Source: Ureibacillus galli
Lineage (GTDB): Bacteria > Bacillota > Bacilli > Bacillales_A > Planococcaceae
Length of the DNA: 64,000 nucleotides
Reading direction: 5' to 3'
NCBI RefSeq assembly: GCF_014836845.1
Contig: NZ_JACSQA010000006.1
Coordinates: 62,001-126,000, forward strand
Under the pieces are notes generated by a model that was not told the origin of the DNA, searched no databases, and saw only the letters and a list, made by a program, of their open reading frames with translations. The position numbers were made by a program, and so were the translations under genes. Shown here one piece after another: positions 27,207-35,757 of the stretch (positions within the stretch are counted from its first letter, which is position 1; each line of letters begins with the position of its first letter).

Positions 27207-27616
27207 TATGTTTTGCATAAGATAGAACGATGTTACAGGGAAAGGATTGTAGCATTTGAACGTTAATTTCTTCTATTTATTTCCCATTCATTTCATTAGA
27301 GTCAGATGTACTGTTTATGTCGAATGAAGCAAGATAAGTTCAAAGAATGTCGACATTGACATAAGATGATGACTCCCCCTTTAAATAAATGGACTAGATT
27401 TGATATAATTTAATGAACCGCTATTCATTTTTTCTTCGTTAAGTATCACTATAAGAATAAATTGATGGATACAATAGGTATCTTCATCTCTATGTGAACT
27501 TAAGAAAGAAAGTAATTATGTCACTTGAGCATTTGAAAACGAGTAGATTGCCACTCAAGTCGAGACATAATAATAAGGGGAGAATAGGGAAAATAAAGGG
27601 GAAGGGGTTATCGGAC
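27207..27616 (+). promoter_or_regulatory. Leader region of ysmA with an extended -10 promoter
   Basis: About 410 bp without a supported gene. TGATATAAT at 27401-27409 is an extended -10 box without a good -35. An imperfect AATGAA/TTCATT repeat at about 27411-27428 has the wrong spacing for a FadR site. An in-frame extension of ysmA upstream to 27494 exists but has no ribosome binding site. Confidence 0.4.
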
Positions 27617-28057
27617 ATGAAAGCAAGTTATATTGAAGATCCACAAAAATGGGAGGAACAATTCGAATTTTATGTCGAGGTAAAGGTAAGATTTTCAGAA
27701 ACCGATATGTTTGGACATTTGAACAATACGGTAACCTTTGCATATTTTGAATATGCACGGATTGAATTTTTGAAATATTTAGGTTTTGCTAGCTTCACAG
27801 GAGAAATAACGAAAATTCCTGTTGTGGCAGATTTACAATGTGATTATTTAAAACAAGTATATTTTGATGAAACTCTTCGAATCTATGTAAAGGCAGCACG
27901 AATCGGAAACTCATCCATCGATATTCACTATTTAGCAAAAAACGAAAATAACGAACCATGTTTCACGGGTAGAGGCACGATTGTTCAAATCGATAAAGCT
28001 TCGGGAAAACCAATACCATGGGATGAAAAAGAAAAATTAATATTGCATGGGAAATAG
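27617..28057 (+). CDS. ysmA: Acyl-CoA thioesterase YsmA
   Basis: A 146-residue hot-dog-fold thioesterase. The start at 27617 has AAGGGGAAGGGG upstream. The 4-hydroxybenzoyl-CoA thioesterase signature is KVRFSETDMFGHLNNTVTFA with the aspartate in ETDMFGHLNN, followed by EYARIEFLK. B. subtilis carries ysmA between sdhB and gerE, as here. The natural acyl-CoA substrate is unknown; a housekeeping role in fatty acyl turnover is likely. Confidence 0.85.
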   Translation: MKASYIEDPQKWEEQFEFYVEVKVRFSETDMFGHLNNTVTFAYFEYARIEFLKYLGFASFTGEITKIPVVADLQCDYLKQVYFDETLRIYVKAARIGNSSIDIHYLAKNENNEPCFTGRGTIVQIDKASGKPIPWDEKEKLILHGK

Positions 28058-28070
28058 TTAAAATGCCCTC

Positions 28071-28098
28071 ACAGCCTTTAAACTCTTATCATACTTTA
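28071..28098 (+). promoter_or_regulatory. Sigma-K promoter of gerE
   Basis: ACA (28071-28073) and CATACTTTA (28090-28098) are 16 bp apart and match the sigma-K pattern (AC at -35, CATANNNTA at -10). gerE is transcribed by sigma-K in the late mother cell in B. subtilis. Confidence 0.65.
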
Positions 28099-28129
28099 CA
28101 TAGAAGAGGAGATAGGAGGGTGTTGCCTT

Positions 28130-28351
28130 ATGAATAGCCCGCAGCATCGTTCGCTTTTGACGAAAAGAGAACGGGAAATATTCCAGTTATTAATATTGGA
28201 TTATTCAACTAAAGATATTTCGCAAAAGTTGGGCATAAGCGAAAAAACGGTGCGTAATCATATTTCAAACACGATTCAGAAACTGGGCGTATCCAGTAGA
28301 TCACAAGCATTGATTGAATTATTAAGGCTAGAAGAATTATCACTTCATTGA
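28130..28351 (+). CDS. gerE: Spore germination/coat gene regulator GerE
   Basis: A 73-residue LuxR-type DNA-binding protein without a receiver domain. It acts last in the mother-cell cascade, switching spore coat genes. The motif LLTKREREIFQLLILDYSTKDIS and the recognition helix region GISEKTVRNHISNTIQKLGV are typical. Its presence indicates that the organism forms endospores. AGGAGGGTG precedes the ATG. It lies between ysmA and ysmB as in B. subtilis. Confidence 0.95.
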   Translation: MNSPQHRSLLTKREREIFQLLILDYSTKDISQKLGISEKTVRNHISNTIQKLGVSSRSQALIELLRLEELSLH

Positions 28352-28490
28352 TTGGAGGCTTGCTATTTCGTCCAAAACACTTCAAAATAGAGTTAAAGCA
28401 TTATTCAGCAAACAGTTTTTGTTCCTAAGTGATCACACAGGTTCAAAAGTCGCTGAGACTGATTTGATTCTTGAGGAGTGACTGCACTAG

Positions 28491-28940
28491 ATGAGGAATG
28501 ACGAAAAGCATAGCAAAGATAGGATAGCATTTTTAGAAAAAAAACTTCGCTTTACTTCGCATTTAATTAAACAAAAGGGTAGGGAAATACTCAGTAATTA
28601 CACAATTACACCTCCACAATTTATAGCGCTTCAATGGTTACATGAATCGGGCGATATGACAATTGGAGAATTATCGAATAAAATGTATTTAGCTTTTAGT
28701 ACGACGACCGATTTAGTCGATCGTATGGAAAAAAATGAATTAGTAGTGCGTATTCGTGACGATCAAGACCGCCGAGTTGTACACATTCATTTACTTCAAG
28801 AAGGCGAAAGAATTATCGAAGAAGTGATTGAAAAAAGACAAAATTACTTACAAGAATTGTTAGTTGATTTTGATAAAGAAGAAGTTGACATGTTATCGAA
28901 ATTACTACACAAATTACATTTACAAATGGAACAGGATTGA
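28491..28940 (+). CDS. ysmB: MarR-family regulator YsmB
   Basis: A 149-residue winged-helix protein with the MarR order: helical dimer region, recognition region LSNKMYLAFSTTTDLVDRMEKN, and the wing VVRIRDDQDRRVVHIHLL. It precedes racE with overlap of control signals: the racE ribosome binding site overlaps the ysmB stop codon, so the two are probably co-translated. Ligand and targets unknown. B. subtilis ysmB lies in the same position. Confidence 0.88.
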   Translation: MRNDEKHSKDRIAFLEKKLRFTSHLIKQKGREILSNYTITPPQFIALQWLHESGDMTIGELSNKMYLAFSTTTDLVDRMEKNELVVRIRDDQDRRVVHIHLLQEGERIIEEVIEKRQNYLQELLVDFDKEEVDMLSKLLHKLHLQMEQD

Positions 28941-28950
28941 GGCGGTTTTT

Positions 28951-29745
28951 GTGAATGCCCCGATAGGCGTTATTGATTCAGGTGTTGGCGGCTTAACAGT
29001 TGCAAAGCAAATCATGAAGGTTTTACCAAATGAAACAATCTATTATATTGGTGATACTGCAAGATGTCCCTATGGACCAAGGAATAGAAAAGAAGTGTTA
29101 CATTTTACATGGCAAATGGCCAAAGCATTGGAAAAGATGAATATTAAAATGCTCGTCATCGCATGTAATACAGCAACAGCTGTCGCGTTGGAAAGCTTGC
29201 AGAAGAAAATGTCGATTCCAGTAGTCGGTGTGATTAATGCAGGGGCGAGGGCGGCAGAGAAAAAAACGAAACGAAATGAAATCGTCGTACTTGCAACAGA
29301 AGGTACTATTAAAAGTGGGGCATATGAAAATGCCTTACTTTCTTTAAGTACGAAGGCGAAAATAATTCCTCTTGCGTGTCCGACGTTCGTACCCCTTGTA
29401 GAAAGTGGCGAATATGAAGGACAGTTTGCATTCGACTTAGTTGCAAAAGGTTTAAAGCCGCTAGCCAATAAACAGTTTGATACCGTTATATTAGGATGTA
29501 CTCATTATCCAATTATTCAGCATCATATTGAAAAAATAGTAGGACCGAATGTGTTTGTCCTTTCCTCTGCCGAAGAAACGGCAAAGGAAGTGAAGGATTT
29601 ACTGGAGTATTATGATCAATTAAACACTTCGAGAGTAAATCCTCATCATAAGTTTTTCACAACCGGTTCCGTACCGATTTTCAAGACGATTGCTACGAAT
29701 TGGTTAGAGTCAAATCATTTAGATATACGCCGTATAAAACTTTAA
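28951..29745 (+). CDS. racE: Glutamate racemase
   Basis: A 264-residue enzyme that makes D-glutamate for peptidoglycan. The GTG at 28951 is preferred (GAGGCGG upstream, protein begins NAPIGVIDSGVGGLTVAKQ); the in-frame ATG at 28864 lies inside ysmB. The two catalytic cysteines are in IACNTATAVAL and LGCTHYPII. The family is called racE in B. subtilis and murI elsewhere. Confidence 0.95.
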   Translation: MNAPIGVIDSGVGGLTVAKQIMKVLPNETIYYIGDTARCPYGPRNRKEVLHFTWQMAKALEKMNIKMLVIACNTATAVALESLQKKMSIPVVGVINAGARAAEKKTKRNEIVVLATEGTIKSGAYENALLSLSTKAKIIPLACPTFVPLVESGEYEGQFAFDLVAKGLKPLANKQFDTVILGCTHYPIIQHHIEKIVGPNVFVLSSAEETAKEVKDLLEYYDQLNTSRVNPHHKFFTTGSVPIFKTIATNWLESNHLDIRRIKL

Positions 29746-29798
29746 ATTACTTCATTGGTATTATCTCTTATTGCACCATTAGCATGCCAATAATTAAG

Positions 29799-29835
29799 AA
29801 GCTCGTAAGTATCTTTACTTTCGAGCTTTTTATTT
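29799..29835 (+). terminator. Terminator after racE
   Basis: AAGCTCG with inner AAG pairs with CTT and CGAGCTT, followed by a T-rich run. Confidence 0.75.
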
Positions 29836-29933
29836 TGAAAAAACAATACAAAGGTCACTAGTATTCGCATCCACTCGAAAATTAAAATAAATTATGATAA
29901 GATGGTTTTCGCGAAGCAACGAGGAGGATTAAC

Positions 29934-30692
29934 ATGACAAGACATGATGGTAGAGCTGTAGAACAACTAAGACCTGTAACAATTGAAACGAATTATTTAA
30001 TGCATCCTGAGGGCTCTGTCCTTATTCAGGTAGGTAATACGAAGGTCATTTGTACAGCAACAATTGATGATCGAGTTCCAGGATTTTTACGAGGCCAAGG
30101 AAAAGGATGGATAACTGCTGAATATTCGATGCTTCCGAGAGCCACTGCCGAACGAACTCAACGCGATTCTTCTCGTGGGAAAATAAATGGACGTACGATG
30201 GAAATTCAACGTTTAATTGGACGAGCATTACGGGCCATAGTTGATTTAGAAGCATTGGGTGAAAAAACGGTTTGGATCGATTGTGATGTCATTCAAGCAG
30301 ATGGTGGTACACGTACCGCGTCCATCACAGGCGCATTTGTGGCGTTAACACAAGCGTTGGCAAAAATTCACGAAGAAAAGCCTTTCGCCAAATTCCCAAT
30401 CGTTGATTACTTAGCTGCAACGAGTGTTGGGTTTGTTGGGGAACTTGGTGCTGTACTAGATTTAAACTATGTGGAAGATTCGTCTGCAGAAGTCGACATG
30501 AATTTAGTAATGACGGGTTCGGGTCGTTTTGTAGAAATCCAAGGAACAGGCGAGGAAGCAACATTCTCCAGGGATGAATTAAATCAATTATTAGATTTAG
30601 GAGAAAAGGGCATTGCTGAATTAATTGCCTTACAAAAAAATGCCCTTGGAGAAGCGGCCAGTTTAGTTGGTTCAACGAAGGAGGAAGCATAA
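29934..30692 (+). CDS. rph: Ribonuclease PH
   Basis: A 252-residue phosphorolytic exoribonuclease trimming tRNA 3' ends. Typical motifs: [16 protein letters not shown] at the start, [34 protein letters not shown] and the phosphate/Mg region [14 protein letters not shown], with [18 protein letters not shown] near the end. The stop codon overlaps the ATG of the next gene (TAATG), so translation of the two is coupled. GAGGAGG precedes the start. Confidence 0.96.
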   Translation: MTRHDGRAVEQLRPVTIETNYLMHPEGSVLIQVGNTKVICTATIDDRVPGFLRGQGKGWITAEYSMLPRATAERTQRDSSRGKINGRTMEIQRLIGRALRAIVDLEALGEKTVWIDCDVIQADGGTRTASITGAFVALTQALAKIHEEKPFAKFPIVDYLAATSVGFVGELGAVLDLNYVEDSSAEVDMNLVMTGSGRFVEIQGTGEEATFSRDELNQLLDLGEKGIAELIALQKNALGEAASLVGSTKEEA

Positions 30693-31285
30693 TGAAACAA
30701 GTTGTCGTTGCAACAAAAAATAAAGGGAAGGCGAAGGATTTTGAAGCATTATTTACACCCCTTGGCTATGAAGTCGTGACGATGTTTGAAGTAGCGCCTG
30801 ATTTAGAAATTGAAGAAACAGGAACAACCTTCGAAGAAAATGCCATTTTAAAGGCAGAGACGCTCTCTGAGCAGCTTGGAAAACTAGTTATAGCAGATGA
30901 TAGTGGACTAGCTGTAGACGCTCTAGGAGGCGAACCTGGCGTGTATTCTGCTCGCTATGCTGGCGACCACGACGATGAAGCCAACATCGTGAAAGTACTG
31001 GAGAAACTACAAGGAGTACCGGACGAAAAACGTACAGCCCGTTTCTGCTGTGCATTAGCTATCGCTGGACCAAATATAGATACATATACCGTATTCGGTA
31101 CATGTGAAGGCGTGATTTTACATGAAAAACGGGGAACAAATGGCTTCGGCTACGATCCAATTTTCTTCGTGCCAGAACTTGGCCGTGCTATGGCGGAATT
31201 AACTCCAGAAGAAAAAGGCGCGATTTCCCACCGCGGAAATGCTATCCGTAAGTTGGCAGACGAATTACCGAAATTAGTGAAGTAG
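30692..31285 (+). CDS. rdgB: XTP/dITP diphosphatase
   Basis: A 197-residue house-cleaning pyrophosphatase (ysnA in B. subtilis) that removes deaminated purine nucleotides. Motifs: [52 protein letters not shown], and [11 protein letters not shown] with [11 protein letters not shown] near the end. It overlaps rph by one base. Confidence 0.95.
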   Translation: MKQVVVATKNKGKAKDFEALFTPLGYEVVTMFEVAPDLEIEETGTTFEENAILKAETLSEQLGKLVIADDSGLAVDALGGEPGVYSARYAGDHDDEANIVKVLEKLQGVPDEKRTARFCCALAIAGPNIDTYTVFGTCEGVILHEKRGTNGFGYDPIFFVPELGRAMAELTPEEKGAISHRGNAIRKLADELPKLVK

Positions 31286-31305
31286 TTTCATTTAAATGAT
31301 AGGGG

Positions 31306-31340
31306 GTCCCCCGGAAAATTTATATTTTCGGGGAATTTTC
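31306..31340 (+). terminator. Hairpin between rdgB and ysnB
   Basis: CCCCGGAAAAT pairs with ATTTTCGGGG (one bulge) around TTAT, with a weak T-rich tail. It may terminate or reduce transcription into ysnB. Confidence 0.55.
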
Positions 31341-31414
31341 TATTAAAGATTCGTATAGGAAAATTACTTTATGCATAAAGTGGTTGTTGGGATGATCTTT
31401 TGGGAGGTGGAATG

Positions 31415-31921
31415 ATGCGTTTATTAGTAATGAGTGATACCCACGGAGATGCGGAAGTGATTAAAAGGGTAAGGGAAGCCAATCCACAAGTCGATGCCAT
31501 CGTACATTGCGGAGATAGTGAACTTTCCTATGATCATCCTTATTTAGATGGTGTAAAAAAAGTGCGCGGTAATTGTGACCGGGACGACCGATTCCCAAAT
31601 GAAGAATTGTTTGAAGTAGACGGTGTGAAAATTTTTGTCGCCCATGGGCATCTGTTAAATGTGAAGTCCACCATTATGAATTTACTATACCGTACGAAGG
31701 AAGTGGAGGCAGATGTCGCCTTTTTTGGCCACTCCCATGTATTAGGTGCGGAGTTAGTGGATAATATATTATTTGTGAATCCTGGAAGCCTATTAAAACC
31801 ACGGGCAATTACTGAAAAAAGTTATGTGATTGTAGAATTTTCAAATCAAACGTGGACTGTAACGGGTTATACGGATAAAGGGGAAGAAATCTTTACAAAT
31901 CACTATGCCTTATCAAAGTAA
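31415..31921 (+). CDS. ysnB: YfcE-type metallophosphoesterase YsnB
   Basis: A 168-residue calcineurin-like phosphodiesterase. The ATG at 31415 fits GGAGGT at 6 bp; the adjacent ATG at 31412 is possible. Metal ligands: MSDTHGD, VHCGDSE, KVRGNCD, HGH and FGHSHV, then NPGSLLKPR. The physiological substrate is unknown. B. subtilis has ysnB directly after ysnA. Confidence 0.9.
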   Translation: MRLLVMSDTHGDAEVIKRVREANPQVDAIVHCGDSELSYDHPYLDGVKKVRGNCDRDDRFPNEELFEVDGVKIFVAHGHLLNVKSTIMNLLYRTKEVEADVAFFGHSHVLGAELVDNILFVNPGSLLKPRAITEKSYVIVEFSNQTWTVTGYTDKGEEIFTNHYALSK

Positions 31922-31972
31922 CTGCACCATTTAAATTTTTTTTACCATTTATAAATTATTTTTCAAATAGTG

Positions 31973-32001
31973 TTGACATATTGCCAATAAGTGCATATAA
32001 T
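31973..32001 (+). promoter_or_regulatory. Consensus sigma-A promoter of tRNA-Arg
   Basis: TTGACA (31973-31978), 17 bp, TATAAT (31996-32001): both hexamers equal the consensus. The tRNA begins about 33 bp after the expected transcription start. Confidence 0.88.
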
Positions 32002-32040
32002 AATAATTGTCTTTCATGATTATTTCCATGTTTGACCAAT

Positions 32041-32114
32041 GTCTCAGTAGCTCAGCTGGATAGAGCATACGCCTTCTAAGCGTACGGTCGGGGGTTCGAA
32101 TCCCTCCTGGGACG
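32041..32114 (+). tRNA. tRNA-Arg (anticodon TCT)
   Basis: The acceptor stem GTCTCAG/CTGGGAC, the D arm AGCTCAGCTGGATAGAGC, the anticodon stem TACGC/GCGTA with loop CTTCTAA (anticodon TCT at 32074-32076) and the T arm TCGGGGGTTCGAATCCCTC are complete. CCA is not encoded. It decodes AGA/AGG. Mobile elements appear to have integrated next to it. Confidence 0.97.
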
Positions 32115-32224
32115 TCAATTTTTACGAATAATTAGCGTAAAAGCGCGTTATATCAAGCCTTCTAGCGAAGTTGAGAGAACGGTCAATGAGCGGTCAAAAC
32201 TGTGAATTGTGTTCGCCTTCTAAC
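32071..32224 (+). repeat. Three copies of a GCCTTCTA core at and after tRNA-Arg (possible attachment sites)
   Basis: GCCTTCTAAGCG lies in the tRNA anticodon arm (32071-32082), GCCTTCTAGCG at 32157-32167 and GCCTTCTAAC at 32215-32224. Tyrosine recombinases often use tRNA anticodon arms as attachment sites. An integrase remnant starts 24 bp after the last copy. Confidence 0.5.
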
Positions 32225-32244
32225 TTACGTTAGGAGGTTTTTTT
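32216..32244 (+). terminator. Terminator after tRNA-Arg
   Basis: CCTTCTAAC pairs with GTTAGGAGG (one wobble) around TTAC and is followed by T7. The right arm is also the ribosome binding site of the integrase remnant. Confidence 0.7.
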
Positions 32245-32247
32245 GCG

Positions 32248-32672
32248 TTGTCAAAAAGAAGAAACGGATTGATTAAGGCAGATTTAACGGAAAGGTTTAA
32301 CTTGGAGGAATACGTGAACCCGAACGTTGTTAATCCAAAAGCTTCGTTATCAATCGAAAAAGCGATTGAGATTAGCGTCAGACAGATGCGAGCGAGTGGA
32401 TTACGTGAACGAACGATACATGATTACGAAACATTTGTGAACGACTTTGTACGTAAGACTAACGTCGAATATTTACTCGCAATAGGTGTAGGCGCTATTT
32501 ATGGAAGCAGATGACTAAAAAAATACGGTTAAAGTGCTTTAATGCGTTTCTAACGAAGTGTTTCCATAACGGTTGGCTAGCGGGTGTATTTTGGAAGAAC
32601 GTTAATATTCGTGTTGATGAAGAAGTAAAAGAAGGCGCGACCGAGGAAGATGTATATATATTACGTCAATAG
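32248..32672 (+). pseudogene. Truncated, frameshifted tyrosine recombinase (integrase) N-terminal part
   Basis: From a TTG with AGGAGG upstream, the frame reads SKRRNGLIKADLTERF, then SIEKAIEISVRQMRASGLRE and TIHDYETFVNDF, the SAM-like core-binding domain of phage-type integrases. Near 32500 the frame breaks; one base away it continues MTKKIRLKCFNAFL, KCFHNGWLAGVFWKN and VKEGATEEDVYILRQ before a stop at 32670-32672. The region matches the linker into the catalytic domain, but the catalytic R-H-R-Y part is missing. It is a dead integrase next to its likely tRNA target. Confidence 0.75.
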
Positions 32673-32956
32673 GGGATTTTTGTTCTGGATTCATCAAAAG
32701 GAAAACGTTAGTTTGTAGTTGAATTCACTTCCGTATTTGTATGCTCAAGTTTCTATCATTAAAAAGAAAATATCAAATTGCTCTTATGAATGTGGTTAGT
32801 ATATTATAGGGGATGACGTCGGTTTGAAGGATAAAGGTAGACAGATTTAATGAAGAATCATCTTTAATAAAGTCAAAAAGGTAATATGCCAAAAAATTTA
32901 ACGTTTTTAGCATACATATTCAATTACAAAAGAAAGTCAATACAGAGGTGAATACC

Positions 32957-33886
32957 ATGATACAATCTATTTTTGAAGCAGTAATAAGTGCACCAGAAAA
33001 GGGACATTTAGCAGATTATATTCCCGCATTAGCAAACCAGTCGAAAAACTTATTTGCAGTGTACATAATTGATGAAAAAGGTGAAGTATTAAGTTTTGGA
33101 GATTTCAAAGATGTATTAACCCTGCAAAGTATATCCAAGGTAATGAGTTTTATGGTAGCAGCAGATCATTTAGGAATTGATCAAGTACTTGAAAAAGTAG
33201 ATGTGGAGCCTACAGGAGATCCATTTAACTCCATTGTGCGCCTGGAAGTAGCTGAAAAAGGAAAGCCCTTTAACCCGATGATTAATGCTGGAGCGATAAC
33301 GGTCGCTTCATTATTACCTGGGAATACAGTTGAAGCGCGGGTGAAGTCGGTGACAGATTTTATTAGCCAAGTAACAGGAAGGGAACATTCGGTGAATTAC
33401 AAAGTTTTCCAATCGGAGATGGAAACGGCTTATCGTAACCGAGCAATTGCCAACTATTTAAAAGCAAACGATTATCTACGGGGTACGGTAGAGGAAGCGT
33501 TAGAGACGTATCTGCAACTATGCTCGATTGAACTAACTACAGAAGATTTGGCGAAACTCGGCTTATTCATCGCCACTGACGGTTTACTATTAACGGAAAA
33601 TAAAAATCTCATCACCCGAAAAACAGCTCGCTTTTCAAAAGCACTTATGATGACATGCGGCCTATATAATGCATCTGGTAAATATGCGGCAACAATCGGA
33701 ATCCCGATGAAAAGTGGGGTTTCCGGAGGAGTATTATGTACCGTCCAAAATGGTCAAATCGAACATTTACAAGGACGAATGGGAATCGGCGTGTTTAGTC
33801 CAATGATTGATGAAATCGGTAATAGCGTCAAAGGAATGGACTTTTTACAGAAAATTTCAGAGCATTACAATTTAAGTGTTTTTTAA
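32957..33886 (+). CDS. glsA: Glutaminase
   Basis: A 309-residue serine-dependent enzyme turning glutamine into glutamate and ammonia. The serine beta-lactamase-like motif is QSISKV with S58 and K61; NAGAITVASL and GIGVFSP are typical further blocks, and the C-terminal KSGVSGG is intact. The ATG at 32957 follows AGAGGTGAA; a GTG at 32948 lies inside that ribosome binding site. It is flanked by integrase fragments on both sides, so it may have been carried by or captured near a mobile element. Regulation not evident. Confidence 0.92.
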   Translation: MIQSIFEAVISAPEKGHLADYIPALANQSKNLFAVYIIDEKGEVLSFGDFKDVLTLQSISKVMSFMVAADHLGIDQVLEKVDVEPTGDPFNSIVRLEVAEKGKPFNPMINAGAITVASLLPGNTVEARVKSVTDFISQVTGREHSVNYKVFQSEMETAYRNRAIANYLKANDYLRGTVEEALETYLQLCSIELTTEDLAKLGLFIATDGLLLTENKNLITRKTARFSKALMMTCGLYNASGKYAATIGIPMKSGVSGGVLCTVQNGQIEHLQGRMGIGVFSPMIDEIGNSVKGMDFLQKISEHYNLSVF

Positions 33887-34444
33887 AAGTACGAGATAGA
33901 TGTTGAAATGCTTGAGAAAGTTCAGTAAATTAAAAAGGATTCCACTCGAAAGAAAGTAGAACCAATTGAAAAATTTATTTCTATATCGTATTTAGAATTA
34001 TTTTTGTAAATACTCAAGAATATCCCCCTAAATAATATGTTTATGGATAATTATAGTAAAGTTAGGGGGAAGAAAACAGATAGCCGAGAATAGTTGTCTG
34101 TTGTATTTAAAAATTATACAATTACAATCATTGTAAAGCTTAAAAATGATATTCAAAAGATAAAAATACTACACACAACACAAATAGCAACACAAATTTA
34201 ATAAAACAACTTAGTAACATGATATATGCGGGTTTGTATACTTTTATTAAGATGTCCTCTTAGGAAGTAATTAAGAGAAAAACGCCTAAAACAGAACGAT
34301 ATTAAAAGTGTTTAAAACGCTGAAATATCAATGTTTCAGGCGTTTTTTCGTTTTTAGAGAATTCGATTGAATACGAGTGAATTTTAGAATTAGGTCGAAA
34401 ATGTATACAAGGTAAACAGAATTTATTAGCATAGATGTTTATGG
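33887..34444. other. Intergenic region between glsA and the integrase C-terminal remnant
   Basis: No gene is supported. It holds an inverted repeat CCCCCTAA (34024-34031) with TTAGGGGG (34062-34069) at a 30-base distance, and a terminator-like hairpin AAACGC.TGAAA with TTTCAGGCGTTT at 34314-34349 followed by T-rich sequence. Confidence 0.5.
34314..34349 (+). terminator. Hairpin terminator downstream of glsA
   Basis: AAAACGCTGAAA pairs with TTTCAGGCGTTTT (one bulge), followed by T6. It is 430 bp after glsA, so which gene it ends is uncertain. Confidence 0.6.
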
Positions 34445-34605
34445 CTAATAATTCATCACACTGTTCATCTCTTTTAATACATGAGCGTAGTGATCTAAAG
34501 TAGTTTTGATATCAGAATGCCCAAGCTTTTTGGAGACGGAGTGAATACTTACTCCTTTATAAAGCATTACACTGGCGTGTGTTGTAGAGAATGTTTTCTT
34601 AACTT
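34445..34605 (-). pseudogene. C-terminal remnant of a tyrosine recombinase
   Basis: Minus-strand translation gives TTHASVMLYKGVSIHSVSKK, LGHSDIKTTLDHYAHVLKEM and a stop at 34445. These are the second-histidine box (THAS), the LGHS box and the catalytic tyrosine (DHYAHVL) of phage/ICE integrases. The coding signal stops about 50 codons upstream with a frame change near 34600. The opposite strand and different position from the fragment at 32248 point to a second integrase. Confidence 0.75.
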
Positions 34606-34674
34606 AATAAGGGCATTTAGCGCACTATCTCAATGAAAAGAGTCCGATACTTTATAGAAAATTTAGTTCTTTGT

Positions 34675-35097
34675 CTATTCAATAACATTGTTATAAATAT
34701 CAAATTGATATTCAGCGCCTACTTTATGAGCAAATTCGATTAGCCTATGATTAATAACAAGGCCACGGGTTTGATAACTATTAAAGTAAATAACGGTCAT
34801 GATATGACATTTTAAATTGAACCTTTCCTTATATTTGTTGATGATTTCTGCAGAGTCAAATAAGGAATCTATAATTTGGTTAATGGGTTCTTGGGGGAAA
34901 TCAGTTAGTATATCATCTGTTTCAAGCCTCCAAGCAGTTTCATCTCTTACAAGTTTATGTTTACCAATTATAAATTCCTCTCCTTGTTTGTACGCGTTCG
35001 TTGGATTTATTCCTATCTCTTTTGTGAATTCTTCCAATGGAAAGTAATCTCCATATAAAGTAAAATAGACCATTGTTTTAGTGCAATACTCTTCCAA
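34675..35097 (-). CDS. DUF4279 domain-containing protein
   Basis: A 140-residue soluble protein matching DUF4279 by the start VYFTLYGDYFPLEEFTKEIG and INPTNAYKQGEE, and the later helix-strand pattern. TTG at 35097 is chosen because AGAGGTG precedes it at good spacing; a GTG at 35106 lies inside that site. The family is often found near mobile or toxin-immunity loci, with no known function; here it is next to an integrase remnant. Confidence 0.75.
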   Translation of the reverse strand: MEEYCTKTMVYFTLYGDYFPLEEFTKEIGINPTNAYKQGEEFIIGKHKLVRDETAWRLETDDILTDFPQEPINQIIDSLFDSAEIINKYKERFNLKCHIMTVIYFNSYQTRGLVINHRLIEFAHKVGAEYQFDIYNNVIE

Positions 35098-35198
35098 GTT
35101 GAACACCTCTCTTTATTTCTAAAATAAAGCACTTGAAATTAAATGTAAACGTCAAATGACTTACAATATTTTAAAAGGGAGGGGGGGATTATGTTAAA

Positions 35199-35372
35199 AT
35201 GCTGAAAACTTTATTACCAATTTCGGCTGCTGTATTGATTTTTAGTTTTGTTGCCCCTACAACAACTACACAAGCATCGACTGTTGCAAATGATTCAACG
35301 CTAGTTGTATATACATCCCCATCAGATTCGATTAAATTTTTAAAAGTTAATACACATATTCATTTGTTTTAG
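35199..35372 (+). pseudogene. Truncated secreted protein
   Basis: A strong signal peptide (LKTLLPISAAVLIFSFVAP) and signal cleavage-like region TTTTQASTVA are followed by only about 25 mature residues before a stop. GGGAGGGGGGG lies upstream, but its best-spaced ATG (35191) is one frame off and stops after four codons. The structure looks like the 5' end of a cell-surface or secreted protein that lost the rest. Confidence 0.45.
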
Positions 35373-35757
35373 TTTCAACATTTCAGAAGCAATTTGTTCA
35401 TCACGTTCTTTCATTTCTTTAATAGCTTGTGCACAGTAACCTTGGATAGTTCTGATTTAAAGTTAAATCGAATTGATGTCTATTGTAAAAAGAAGCTTGA
35501 ACAATTTGCTATTAATCTCTTAAACACGGTAAACAGCATAAAACATACAACAATCGAGGATAGACTACTCAGCAGGAGCAATCTATGATTGATTTTGTTA
35601 AAAAGAACGGTGTCCAATTCGGCACATATCGAATTATCGGTGAGATGACCAAGAGAACGGTTAAACGGAAAGTATATCAACTGGAGAAGCAAGGACGATT
35701 GGAAGCGTTGTTGAACTATATTGTAAAGAAAAAAGCGCGATTTCTCACGCGCTCATT
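35373..35757 (+). other. Degraded region with possible short coding remnants
   Basis: The stretch from 35585 reads VKKNGVQFGTYRIIGEMTKR and VYQLEKQGRLEALLNYI, which looks like a real helix-turn-helix-rich protein piece, but it has no good ribosome binding site and its 3' part overlaps a minus-strand gene end. An upstream open stretch (35394-35588) has no recognisable content. I cannot call a gene. Confidence 0.35.
35730..35756 (-). terminator. Terminator of the minus-strand zinc-ribbon gene
   Basis: On the minus strand AGCGCG pairs with CGCGCT around TGAGAAAT and runs into T5, directly after the gene's last stop. Confidence 0.7.

Noticed and set aside
27411-27428. Possible FadR site upstream of ysmA
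   Set aside because: The arms AATGAA and TTCATT are present but separated by 6 bases, which does not fit the FadR core spacing.
35394-35588. A 64-codon open frame between two remnants
   Set aside because: No ribosome binding site and no recognisable protein pattern; described only as part of the degraded region.
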